Shown here: one piece after another, positions 35,804 to 44,502 of the stretch
Position numbering within the stretch: position 1 is the stretch's first letter
Layout: each line of letters starts with the position of its first letter
Assembly: GCF_045124755.1 (NCBI RefSeq)
Contig: NZ_JBGVMK010000052.1
DNA: 64,000 bases
Source of the DNA: Succinimonas sp045124755
Lineage (GTDB): Bacteria > Pseudomonadota > Gammaproteobacteria > Enterobacterales > Succinivibrionaceae
Direction: 5' to 3' (one strand)
The notes under the pieces: model-generated
Seen by the model: only the letters and a program-made list of their open reading frames with translations
Database searches by the model: none
What the model was told of the DNA's origin: nothing
Program-made: the position numbers and the translations under genes

Positions 35804-36850
35804 ATGAAAGGGCGGCTTCTGAACAAGGCTTTTCTTTTGATGGCGGCCGGCTTCTTGGGAGCCCTTAATCCTGCCCCGGCGGGAGAAAGCGGCAGTCTTT
35901 CCCGCTATGTCTGCCCCCGGGCTGACATTTTCGGGAAGGTGCTTCAGGATATTCCCTGGTCATCCCTGCTTCCGGTGTATATCGGGGGAACCTTTGCCGG
36001 AACCGGCTCCTCTCCCGTGCCGAAAAATGCGTCCCGCAAAAGGGTCTGCGGCTGCAAGGACAGTCTTGGGCTTATGAACTACGGAGTGGTCATGGGGCTG
36101 TGGGAGCCTGCGTTTCTCATTGAGTTTACCCGGAAGCCGGGCTGCTTTCCGGTGCTGGGAACCGAGATCCCCCTTCCGGAAAGCACGGTGGGTTCTCTGG
36201 GTTCGGGGGGAGATGCGGCCACGGATATCAGCTTTTTCCACGCTCATCTCTATTCCTTTCCGCTTTTTACCATGCTTAATATTTTCAGCGACCTTAACTG
36301 CGGAAGAAGCGAATACCAGGATATGGATCTTCTCTATGCTTCGGAGCTGGATCCCGTGTGGCAGTCGGAGCTCCGGGCTCTCCGGGAGATCCCGGAATCC
36401 CGGGTTACCGCCAATGCCGCCGGGGTGGCCTCATGCAGCCAGGATGCCATCGCCGCCTACCGGGGCGAGGTAAATACGGCTCTCCCGCACTGCGCCGGAG
36501 CCTGGGGCTACCTTTATCCTCTTACCGGCTGGGCGGGGTCTTCCGGCGGCGTAACCGAAAACACCTCCCTTCTTACCGCCCGGCTGCTAACCCTGCTGCA
36601 CCATCGCGGACTTCTCCGGAACACCATGGGGGATCAGGCTCTCTGTCAGGGGGAGCATTCTCTTTATGCCGATAAGTCCATGTACCGCTTCAGCATGATC
36701 TATCCCGTAGCGGAGTCCTCAAGCACGCATTTCTGGGGCGAGCCGGTAAGCAGGTGGCAGGGAGATCTCAGGATCCCGCCGGGGTTTCATGAAGCGGTGT
36801 ATGTGGTATGGCGGTACCGGAACTGCTGCCTTGGAGCCGGCGGTAATTAA
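35804..36850 (+). CDS. traU: Conjugation pore protein TraU
   Basis: The protein matches TraU, a periplasmic, disulphide-rich component of F-type mating-pair stabilisation. Motifs: YVCPRADIF, VCGCKDSLG, YGVVMGLWEPAFLIEFTRKP, ELDPVWQSELRALREI, HCAGAWGYLYPLTGW, SMYRFSMIYPV and WGEPVSRWQGD. The frame is open from 35624, but ATG 35804 starts a clean signal peptide (MKGRLLNK, hydrophobic core, NPAPAG) behind a purine-rich GGGGAGGGG site. Length (348) fits the family. The 392-base gap before it has no supported gene. Confidence 0.9.
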   Translation: MKGRLLNKAFLLMAAGFLGALNPAPAGESGSLSRYVCPRADIFGKVLQDIPWSSLLPVYIGGTFAGTGSSPVPKNASRKRVCGCKDSLGLMNYGVVMGLWEPAFLIEFTRKPGCFPVLGTEIPLPESTVGSLGSGGDAATDISFFHAHLYSFPLFTMLNIFSDLNCGRSEYQDMDLLYASELDPVWQSELRALREIPESRVTANAAGVASCSQDAIAAYRGEVNTALPHCAGAWGYLYPLTGWAGSSGGVTENTSLLTARLLTLLHHRGLLRNTMGDQALCQGEHSLYADKSMYRFSMIYPVAESSSTHFWGEPVSRWQGDLRIPPGFHEAVYVVWRYRNCCLGAGGN

Positions 36851-36970
36851 AGCGGGGCAGTCTTTTGAGAGCAGGCAATGCAGGTGATCAGGGAAGCGGC
36901 AAAGGAAGCACCAAGGGAAACGGCAAGGGAATGGACAAAGGAAGCGGGAGATCTTTCGGAAGGTGATGGC

Positions 36971-39900
36971 ATGACTAAGAAGAGATACGGGAAAGGATCT
37001 GGGAAACATCCTGAGACGGCAATGTTTCGGAAAATGCCCCAGAGAAAGCTGCGGAAAAAGCCCCTGAAACAGATGGTGAGACGGATCCTGAGAAAGCTGC
37101 TGACAGGGACTCCGGGAAGGAATTTCGGGAGATTTGGGATCCGGCGGGGCTGGCCGGTTCTATTAGCTGTTATTCTGGCTTCGGCATTTGCGCCTCCGGG
37201 GGCTCTGGCATCAGGCTACGGTAATGCGGAATCCCAGAGTCCGGAAAGCCTGACACCCCGGGAACAGGCCGTCCGGGCCGGACAATCTCTCGGGCGCAGC
37301 GCTCTGGGAAGCTTTAACCCCGGGGATCTTTCCGCTTTGGAGCAGGACATCTTTGCGACGGGGAGCGGTTTTCAGGAGAAGGGAGCAAAGAGCGTAACAG
37401 CCGGAACATCTGAAGCATCCGGAACATCTGGAACCTTCGGTAAATCCGCTCAGGGCAGCAATGTTAATGATGCCATGGCCGCCGGGGCTCTGGAGCTTGC
37501 TGAGACGCTCTCCCTCCGGGAACCCGGATCTCAGGAAAAGGAACGTCTTCTCAGGGAGCGGCCTCTTTACACTGCGGCCATGGAAATGCCCGCGGGAGAA
37601 AACAGTACCGGCAATGCAGCATCCTGCACGCCCCGGGAGCGGATGAGGTTTCAGGAGGTACGCTGTCCGGCTCCGGTAGAAAGCAGTCCCTCCTGTCATC
37701 TCGTTCATGTCTTCAGCTCGGATATGACAGAGGCTGATTTTGGTACCGGGCTCAGCTTCCGGCCCTGTCAGGACAACGCCGGAGATGATGATGGCACGGC
37801 CTGCTATGAGTTTTGGGTAGGGGATACCAGAGATAACAGTCTCTCGGGGAACTGCAGCATTTTTGAGGCGGAAACCGGGTTTACGGTAAAGTATCCGGAG
37901 CTGGTATCCTCGCTGGAGCTCGCCGAGGTGTTTTACGATGACTATCTTCAGATCTGGGGCAATACCGAAGGCGATGTTACCGGAGATGATGTTTCCCACG
38001 GGGATTATCAGAGCGGGGACAGGGCAGCGTCCGGCAAACCCCGGGATCGGGGGATGGCAAAGATCATGTCATTCCCGAATGAAAGCTTTCCGCCGGAAAC
38101 TCCCGGCCCCTGCGAGCTCTCGGAAAGCCGTCATGAATATCCCGGCCGGGATATCTGGCCCCTGTTCCGGAACAGGATCCGTCCGGGAGAGCCCCTCCAT
38201 GTCCGGCTCCGGGAGCGGGTGTCGGTTACCGGAAACGGGGAAGGATACATGCTGTTCCGGCTCAGGTTCAAAGCCGGAGCACTCAGCCTGGATGAATACC
38301 GGGGATTGGAGTGTCTTAAGAACCTGCCGCAAGACCGTAACTGGGAGTTTGTCTGCGAGAGTCGCGCTCAGGAAATATCTCCCGGCTCCTATGATGCCGG
38401 GGGACTTCCGGTTACCCGGGATTCCTTTACGAGGCCCCGGGAGTTTCAGGGCGGCCTTTCCGAGCTCTGGGATCCCTTCTGTCTTGAGGGCACGGTGCGG
38501 GAAGCACGGGAAAGCGCAGCATCTCCCAGCGGAGATATTGCGGGGCAGGATTGGAAAGACGGGCAGGAAGCCGGGCAAGACGGCGGGTATGGCGGCGGGA
38601 ATAGCGGACAGAACGGAGACGGGAATACAGGCTGGAACAGCGCTTCCGGAGATTCCTGCGGGGCTCTCGGACTCTACCGTTACTGTGAAAGATCCTACGC
38701 CGGGAATAATGAAGGAGACCGGGGCGGAAATACTGCGGCGGAGGTCTGGAAGTGCGCGGATGAGATCCCCTGTCCGGCGAATATTGCGGATTCCGGGGAC
38801 AGCGAGATCCGGGACGGAGCTTCTGACCAGACTTCCCGGGAATGCAAGCGTGTTACCCGGGAGATCACCGTTCCCGAAAACGGCGTCTTTACGGAAAGGC
38901 GGGTGTGCGGGATCTACCGGGATGACAAGGGACAGGTCATTGACGAGTGTCAGGGATTTCAGGAACAGGGCTGCGTTTTAGCGCAGAGGGACTGCCTGGA
39001 TCCGGAAAAGGATCCCGGGGAATTCTGCGGGAGTCAGACTCTGGTGTGGGACTGTCCCCGGGAATTCACCTCCGGAAGAAAGCTCCGGGAGACGGTCATT
39101 GACTGTCCGGGACAGGAGCTTTGCACCGGCACCTCCTGCACCGGTACGGTAACAGAAGAGGCCGGAGACATTACCGGGGCCATGCTGTCTCTTCAGCTTA
39201 TGAATTACATGCAGGACGATATCAGCTGCATCGGGGCTGATGGCAGCAGAACCGTGGACTGCCGGATATTTCAGGGAGAGGAACGGGAATGCCGGGAGGG
39301 CTATGGCGGCAAAATGCGCTGCTGCACTGATGGCGGGGCTACGGATATCACGGATTATGTCCGGCTTACTGCCTATACCTTGAGTCTTAAAAGCGCATTG
39401 GGGGCGGTACGGGCGACAGAACCGGTATTCGGAAGCTGGGCCCGCCGAGAGGCTCTCCGGGACAGCACCGGGCTTATCAGCTCCAGTCTGGATTCCATTG
39501 TAGCCTCCGCCGGAGAGGAAAGCGCCCGGGCGGCAGCCCAGGGGTTTACCGAAGTCATGACCAGAAAGCTGGCTGATTTTGTGGCAGAGACCTTCGGAGA
39601 CGAGTTCAGAAACGCTTTGTTTACCGAAACCGTCAACGAAGGCGGGGCTATGACGGTGGAGCTTAATACCACGGTGGCGGCCTGCGCCAACTGGGCCATG
39701 ACTGCCTATGTAGCCTATCAGCTGGGCCGCACGGTATTCAAGATGATGACAGCCTGTAAGCCGGAGGAACAGGAAACCGCGCTCCGTATTGGTCTCAAAT
39801 CCTGTATTTATCAGGGGAGTACCTGCTCGGTGAAGGTGCTTAAAAAATGCGTGGTTCATAAGAGACGGTACTGCTGTTATTCATCTCCCCTGGCCCGGAT

Positions 39901-40162
39901 TGTTATGTCAAGGCCGGAAGCGATTGAGATTGCCGGAGGAACCTGCGGCGGCATTCCTCTGGGGAGACTTTCGGAGATCGATTTAAGCAGCATTGATCTC
40001 TCGGAATGGGCCTACTATCTTGACAGGAGCGGGCTTCTTCCCGATGGGGAGTTCTCTCTGGAAAGTCTTACGGGATCCGGGAGCGCGCTTAATACCGGGC
40101 ATCGGGACAATACCGCGGTTCGCACGGAAAAGCGGCTTCAGAATCTTAAGGGCGGGGACTGA
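36971..40162 (+). CDS. traN: Mating-pair stabilisation protein TraN
   Basis: This large cysteine-rich outer-membrane adhesin (1063 residues) matches TraN by its many CxC and paired-cysteine segments (CNELDxC-like CKRVTREITVPENGVF, CRIFQGEERECREGYGGKM, CCTDGG, YQGSTCSVKVLKKCVVHKRR, YCCYSSPLARIV). A long basic lead precedes a signal peptide ending PPGALASGY. I chose ATG 36971, which has GGAAGGTGA upstream, over 36878. The middle (about residues 500-600) is Gly/Asn/Asp-rich. TraN contacts recipient surface proteins. Its 3' end is partly duplicated at 42.1 kb. Confidence 0.88.
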   Translation: MTKKRYGKGSGKHPETAMFRKMPQRKLRKKPLKQMVRRILRKLLTGTPGRNFGRFGIRRGWPVLLAVILASAFAPPGALASGYGNAESQSPESLTPREQAVRAGQSLGRSALGSFNPGDLSALEQDIFATGSGFQEKGAKSVTAGTSEASGTSGTFGKSAQGSNVNDAMAAGALELAETLSLREPGSQEKERLLRERPLYTAAMEMPAGENSTGNAASCTPRERMRFQEVRCPAPVESSPSCHLVHVFSSDMTEADFGTGLSFRPCQDNAGDDDGTACYEFWVGDTRDNSLSGNCSIFEAETGFTVKYPELVSSLELAEVFYDDYLQIWGNTEGDVTGDDVSHGDYQSGDRAASGKPRDRGMAKIMSFPNESFPPETPGPCELSESRHEYPGRDIWPLFRNRIRPGEPLHVRLRERVSVTGNGEGYMLFRLRFKAGALSLDEYRGLECLKNLPQDRNWEFVCESRAQEISPGSYDAGGLPVTRDSFTRPREFQGGLSELWDPFCLEGTVREARESAASPSGDIAGQDWKDGQEAGQDGGYGGGNSGQNGDGNTGWNSASGDSCGALGLYRYCERSYAGNNEGDRGGNTAAEVWKCADEIPCPANIADSGDSEIRDGASDQTSRECKRVTREITVPENGVFTERRVCGIYRDDKGQVIDECQGFQEQGCVLAQRDCLDPEKDPGEFCGSQTLVWDCPREFTSGRKLRETVIDCPGQELCTGTSCTGTVTEEAGDITGAMLSLQLMNYMQDDISCIGADGSRTVDCRIFQGEERECREGYGGKMRCCTDGGATDITDYVRLTAYTLSLKSALGAVRATEPVFGSWARREALRDSTGLISSSLDSIVASAGEESARAAAQGFTEVMTRKLADFVAETFGDEFRNALFTETVNEGGAMTVELNTTVAACANWAMTAYVAYQLGRTVFKMMTACKPEEQETALRIGLKSCIYQGSTCSVKVLKKCVVHKRRYCCYSSPLARIVMSRPEAIEIAGGTCGGIPLGRLSEIDLSSIDLSEWAYYLDRSGLLPDGEFSLESLTGSGSALNTGHRDNTAVRTEKRLQNLKGGD

Positions 40163-40268
40163 GAAGCGCAGGTACAGGCGGAACAAGAAGACGGGAGAAT
40201 CGGAACAGAATGTCAATAATGGCAATGCCGGATTGACGTATAGAAAAGGTATTTTTAAGATCAAATGA

Positions 40269-40946
40269 AGCCGCAAGAAACGCAAAAACTGCAGAAGCAG
40301 CAGAAACGGCAGCGCGGAATTTCTGTACGGCATTACCAAAGAGGATAAGCTGAAGCCCGTTATTACTCTGGTGATAAACCTGAGCGGCAAACCCTGGGAC
40401 GGCCCCAGAGAACTCTGTGATCTTCTGGACATAAAGGATGATGCGCTTGGGCCATTTCTGAACAACTACACGCTTCACATAATATCTCCCGAAGAGATAG
40501 AGGATTCTGATTTTTCGAAATTCAGCACCATGTGCGGATTTGCCCTGAATGTCATTAAGTACGAACATGATGAATAGGGACTTGCGGCCTCAATTAATGA
40601 AAATTACAGCGACACAAGCATAGACATTGACGACAAGACGGAGCAGTTTCTCAGTACCGTAACTGATATTGAGGTATTGCGCGAAGAACTGAAAAAGAAC
40701 AAGGAGGTTGGCATGGTGAGCAACGTATTTCACCGCTGGAAGCAGAAAATTAAGGTTTTGGCTGCGATTAAGGTTCTTAAAGACAAGGGAGATTCTGATG
40801 AGGCCATAGTGGATTATGTTACAAAACAGTTTCATGTAAGTCAGGATTATGTGCGGGAGCTTATGAAGGTATGGCCCAATCCTCTTTTGGATGACGATGA
40901 GGAGCACGATAATGATCCGACTCCCTCTGTTCCTGCCGGGTCTTAA
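40269..40946 (+). pseudogene. Decayed Rpn nuclease/transposase-family gene, copy 1
   Basis: The frame reads EFLYGITKEDKLKPVITLVI, then KPWDGPRELCDLLD, the C-terminal signature of Rpn (recombination-promoting PD-(D/E)XK nuclease) proteins, and continues to a stop at 40944-40946. The N-terminal nuclease core is absent. An in-frame TAG at 40575 interrupts it; copy 2 has GAC there. After the TAG the frame continues (NYSDTSIDIDD, FLSTVTDIEVL, VLAAIKVLKDKGDS). It is a remnant left from mobile-element activity next to the tra genes. Confidence 0.8.
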
Positions 40947-41040
40947 ATGCGGAAGATTCTCTGCGGTTAAAGTGATTCTGCTGCCTTATGGCGCCGCAGT
41001 GCCGGCACCGAAGTTGTAACATACGTAAAATTAGACGTCA

Positions 41041-41084
41041 AAACGGTGAGAACTGGCTTCTGACAAGGTCTCGCCGTTTTTTTG
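41041..41084 (+). terminator. Strong terminator in the rpn repeat unit, copy 1
   Basis: AAAACGG-T-GAGA (41041-41052) pairs with TCTC-G-CCGTTTT (41070-41081) in a 12-base-pair stem, with a 17-base loop and a run of Ts at the end. It is part of the duplicated unit; the second version is at 41747-41790. Confidence 0.75.
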
Positions 41085-41124
41085 GCGTTTAACTGCTCGA
41101 AATTCTGCTGAATCTGGAGACGAC

Positions 41125-41652
41125 ACCTGGGAACTCTGTGCTCTTCTGAACATAAAGGATGATACGCTCAGGCACTTCCTGATTTATTACTGGCTGAACA
41201 TCATTTCTCCGGACATGATGGATGACAAAGAGTTTTTGAAATTCAGCACCCAGTGCGGATTTGCCCTGAATGTCATCATCAAGTACGAACATGATGAAGA
41301 CGGACTTGCGGCCTTAATTAAAGAAAATTACAGCGACATAGGCATTGACGACAAGACGGAGCAGTTTCTCAGTACCGTAACTGATATTGAGGTATTGCGC
41401 GAAGAACTGAACAAGAACAAGGAGGTTGGCATGGTGAGCAAAGTATTTCACCGCTTGAAGAAGAAAATTATGGTTTTGGCTGCGATTGATGCCCTGAAAA
41501 AACTGGGAAAATCTGATGAAGAGATCGTGGTTTTTATTGCTGAAAATTATCAGGTAACCCCGGATTATGTGCGGGATCTTATGAAGGTATGGCCTCATCC
41601 TCTTTTGAAAGGGGCAAAAGCACCGGTTCCCTCTGTTCCTGCTGAGTCTTAA
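41125..41652 (+). pseudogene. Decayed Rpn nuclease/transposase-family gene, copy 2
   Basis: This copy lacks even more of the 5' end (starts at WELCALLNIKDD) but has no internal stop: it runs through KYEHDEDGLAALIKENYSD, FLSTVTDIEVLREEL, VLAAIDALKKLGKSDEEIV, DYVRDLMKVWPHPLL to 41652. The second half is very similar to copy 1, and both are followed by the same GTTGTAACATACGTAAAAT block and terminator. A third scrap of the motif (GGCCCCAGAGAA) is at 41796. It is probably non-functional without the catalytic core, though a short protein from 41215 could be made. Confidence 0.75.
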
Positions 41653-41746
41653 TATGCGGAAGAGTTCCCGTGGTTAAAGGGTGTCTGCAGCCTTACGGCT
41701 CCGCAGCACCGACACCGTAGTTGTAACATACGTAAAATCAGACGTC

Positions 41747-41790
41747 AAAACGGTGAGAACTGGCTTCTGGCAAGGTCTCGACGCTTTTTT
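41747..41790 (+). terminator. Decaying copy of the rpn terminator
   Basis: AAAACGGTGAGA (41747-41758) faces TCTCGACG (41776-41783) and a T-run (41785-41790). Changes in the right arm weaken the upper stem compared with the copy at 41041, but it could still end transcripts. Confidence 0.55.
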
Positions 41791-42103
41791 GGCCGGCCCC
41801 AGAGAATTTTGTGATCTTGGAAATTCTACCCCTCTGTGACCACCACTAGTGCTTTTTCGTGCCCCTCAATTCTGAAATTCTTGATCCCCCATGGGTCAGC
41901 CCCTGGTCAGATCCTGGTTGATAGCACTGGCTACGCGGCACATTCGTTCTTTTAATCTGCCCGGAGGAGATATTCCGGCGAAATTTGCCCGCATCGCCTT
42001 TGCCGAGGTTAAATCCTATCCCGGCGGCAAAACCAAAATCAAAGTAATTATAACCCATGCCCTTATTCCTGAACTTGCACTTCCCTATTACCGGAGGGCT
42101 CTT

Positions 42104-42262
42104 GCCGAGGGAGAGTTCTCTCTGGAAAGTCTTACCGGGAGCCGGAAGCGTGCTTAACACCGGGCGTCGGGATAATATTGCGGTTCGTACGGAAAAGCGG
42201 CTTCGGAAGTTTAAGGACGGGAAGTGAGAAGTACTGGCGGAACAAGGTACGGGAGAGATATG
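42104..42262 (+). pseudogene. Duplicated 3' end of traN, frameshifted
   Basis: Bases 42107-42235 resemble 40046-40170, the last codons of traN and its downstream flank: GAGTTCTCTCTGGAAAGTCT is shared, and both continue with a CGG-TTCG-ACGGAAAAGCGGCTTC block and a final TGAGAAG. An extra base near 42130 breaks the frame. The preceding 88-codon frame (41891-42157) ends in GEFSLESLTGS because of this. The region marks the far boundary of the duplicated rpn segment. Confidence 0.7.
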
Positions 42263-42474
42263 AGGCAGGAGCACATCACTTTGGAGATTTCAGGGACTGA
42301 CTGACACAAATGATGTCATTCAAAAACTCCTGTTATTTTGCATTCCTTGATAAGTGCCGAGCTTATGCCTGGTATCTCTTGAGGTACAGAAATTTCGCTC
42401 AAATGTAATGCCTTAGGTAATGGGGGCTTGCAAAAACCGTAGGTCTAGTCCTTCGGGTTATGACAAAAGCAGCG

Positions 42475-42801
42475 TTACCGGTTACAGAAAAAATGGCATA
42501 GGAAGACAATAGGCATAATAATTGATGTGACATACAATAACCACAACATTACCCGCATGATGCGATCCCATCCGGTTAGGGCCCAGACTAAAAAGGGGAG
42601 CATTACTACAATGACCAAAAATCTAGCCTGGGTCATGTCATTGTTAGAAAGGCGGCAGAAGATATCACAGGATTCGGACTGATTGAGAGTCTTGTCAAAA
42701 TACAGAAGAAAAATTATCACACCGGCGGCCAGAATTCCCACAGGTAATCTTCTCTCTTGGGGAAATTTAAATTCATCGTTTCTGCGTTTGTTTTTTCTCA
42801 T
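42475..42801 (-). CDS. Small membrane protein, 108 aa
   Basis: There is a basic N-terminus (MRKNKRRND), then three hydrophobic helices: GILAAGVIIFLLYF, ARFLVIVVMLPFLVWALTGW, and MLWLLYVTSIIMPIVFLCHFF. The first loop has two cysteines. It lies 128 bases downstream of the HEPN-ATPase gene on the same strand, so it may belong to that operon as a membrane partner. The ribosome site is weak, and I recognise no family. Confidence that it is a gene is moderate. Confidence 0.5.
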   Translation of the reverse strand: MRKNKRRNDEFKFPQERRLPVGILAAGVIIFLLYFDKTLNQSESCDIFCRLSNNDMTQARFLVIVVMLPFLVWALTGWDRIMRVMLWLLYVTSIIMPIVFLCHFFCNR

Positions 42802-42929
42802 TTGATTATCCGGTTTATTCAGGTCTCTTGTGCTCAGTTTAGAGTTGTTTTCCTGCGAATACAGGCAAGCTGCTTGAAAAATAACTATTTTCAGAATTTA
42901 CCGCTTTTATAAAAAATTCTAGATTGTGT

Positions 42930-44501
42930 TCAAAGACGAAAAGTGCTTTCATCTGGAATTTTAGTTGTCGGCGAGATCTTTTTACCTATCAGGTCTGTGA
43001 TTTCCCTGCAGCGGATATCGATTTCATTCCTTTCGGAATCAGTGATGCATTCGTCTTCATGGCCATGAGCAATACCGTTACGAGCTTTGATGATTTTTGA
43101 AAAGAAAGTATCAAATTCCATGGCTGATTTGTTGTTAAAATATTTCTTAAAGAAATCTTCCCAATATCCCTTGATAATTTTAATAGTAATGGTTATTGAC
43201 ATTACCTTGTATACAGAAGATTGCCAAGAAAATTTTATGGTAGGTTCCATGCTTTTGTAGCTGATTCCTGCTTTGTAGGCTACTTCCAGTTCGGTATCAT
43301 TAACGGTATTTTTAGCAAGCTTATACTTTTTGATAATGTCGGGTGTTTCTAGTAAAATTATTCTTTTAAGAGTTTTCTCAAATTCGATGATTTCACTCCA
43401 GAGAGGAATTTCAAGAAGCTTGGAGGTAAGATGGTACTCGGTAAAATATTCTGAGATGCAGACATAACGCTCATCGCTGACATGGATTAAACCGATATTC
43501 AAGAAGTCATCAATATCGTACTTGGTGAGTCCGATATTGGGGCCGATGGTAATAGGGATGAGCTTTTTAAGATAGTCTTCAGTCTCAAATGATTTTACGC
43601 AAGCATCATAATATTCGTTGATGGTTTTGCACTTATCCTGAAAGATTTCGCGGATATTAAGCTGGGAGTCTCCTTCCATAAGAGCATCGGCGATATTATG
43701 ACCGATAATGGCCATAAGATAGGGAAGGTTTCCGGCGTAGTACTCGATTTCCTGCCTTTCGGAAGTCGTGCATTCATGACCGTAATCATCTCTGAGAATC
43801 TGGTAGTACTCTTCCAGATCATCATTGCTGAATCCTACGAAGGGCCGCATATCAGTTACTCCCGAAACTGAAGAACTCAGCTTTACACCGCCTTCAATGG
43901 TCTGTATCTTGCGGCGTGAGATGGTGATGGCAAAGACGTTGATGTCTCCGTCGGAAAATATCGTTCTGAAGAGAGCAAACTCCGGTGTCTTAAGGGTAAA
44001 GAGATGGCGGGCCTGATCAAATTCGTCAAACACCAATATCGACTTTATGCTCATTCTGGCCAGGAGCTTGAAGATGGTGATCACGAGAGCATTGAACCGG
44101 CACCATTCGATGTCGTTGCTGAGATCAGGAGCCTCCCGGACTGAGGAAATTTCCTGAATCTTTTTCATAAGAAGCTTTTGGTGCTTTGCATGCTCTTCTG
44201 GAATATCCTGCATTTCCATGAAGTCTGCGAGCTCGCAGATTACCTTGTACCAGATCTCAAAATAGCTTTTGCAGACGGAGAGATCCTGATAGCTGTAGAA
44301 TACATTATCCGGAACCTGGTTATCAAAAACGTTTTTGACGAATGATGTTTTGCCGGAACGGGAGAGTCCGACCACCGACACCACCTTGCGACTCTCTGAT
44401 TCCAGAAAGTCTCTCCGGAACTCTGCCAGCAGATCTTTGCGTCCGATAAAGCTCCGGCCTTTAACCTGGCCCCCGATTACAAAAATATTGTCCTTGTTCA
44501 T
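42930..44501 (-). CDS. P-loop ATPase with C-terminal HEPN-type motif (candidate defence effector)
   Basis: The 523-residue protein starts MNKDNIFVIGG. Walker A is GLSRSGKTSFVK (about residues 36-50), Walker B is LVFDEFDQARHLF (about 155-168), and ITISRR is a sensor-like motif; this is a STAND/AAA_16-like ATPase. The last 100 residues end with RNGIAH (R474, N475, H479), the R-x4-H motif of HEPN RNases, in a helical context (FDTFFSKIIKARNGIAHGH). The start at 44501 has GGGAG upstream and lies one base after the stop of the upstream gene, so translation is coupled. The role is inferred as phage or plasmid defence; the pairing is not one I know. Confidence 0.78.
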   Translation of the reverse strand: MNKDNIFVIGGQVKGRSFIGRKDLLAEFRRDFLESESRKVVSVVGLSRSGKTSFVKNVFDNQVPDNVFYSYQDLSVCKSYFEIWYKVICELADFMEMQDIPEEHAKHQKLLMKKIQEISSVREAPDLSNDIEWCRFNALVITIFKLLARMSIKSILVFDEFDQARHLFTLKTPEFALFRTIFSDGDINVFAITISRRKIQTIEGGVKLSSSVSGVTDMRPFVGFSNDDLEEYYQILRDDYGHECTTSERQEIEYYAGNLPYLMAIIGHNIADALMEGDSQLNIREIFQDKCKTINEYYDACVKSFETEDYLKKLIPITIGPNIGLTKYDIDDFLNIGLIHVSDERYVCISEYFTEYHLTSKLLEIPLWSEIIEFEKTLKRIILLETPDIIKKYKLAKNTVNDTELEVAYKAGISYKSMEPTIKFSWQSSVYKVMSITITIKIIKGYWEDFFKKYFNNKSAMEFDTFFSKIIKARNGIAHGHEDECITDSERNEIDIRCREITDLIGKKISPTTKIPDESTFRL

Positions 44502-44502
44502 C

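Noticed and set aside
37938..38981. 347-codon frame inside traN
   Set aside because: It is a shifted reading of traN with Pro/Gly/Arg-rich nonsense composition typical of GC-rich shadow frames.
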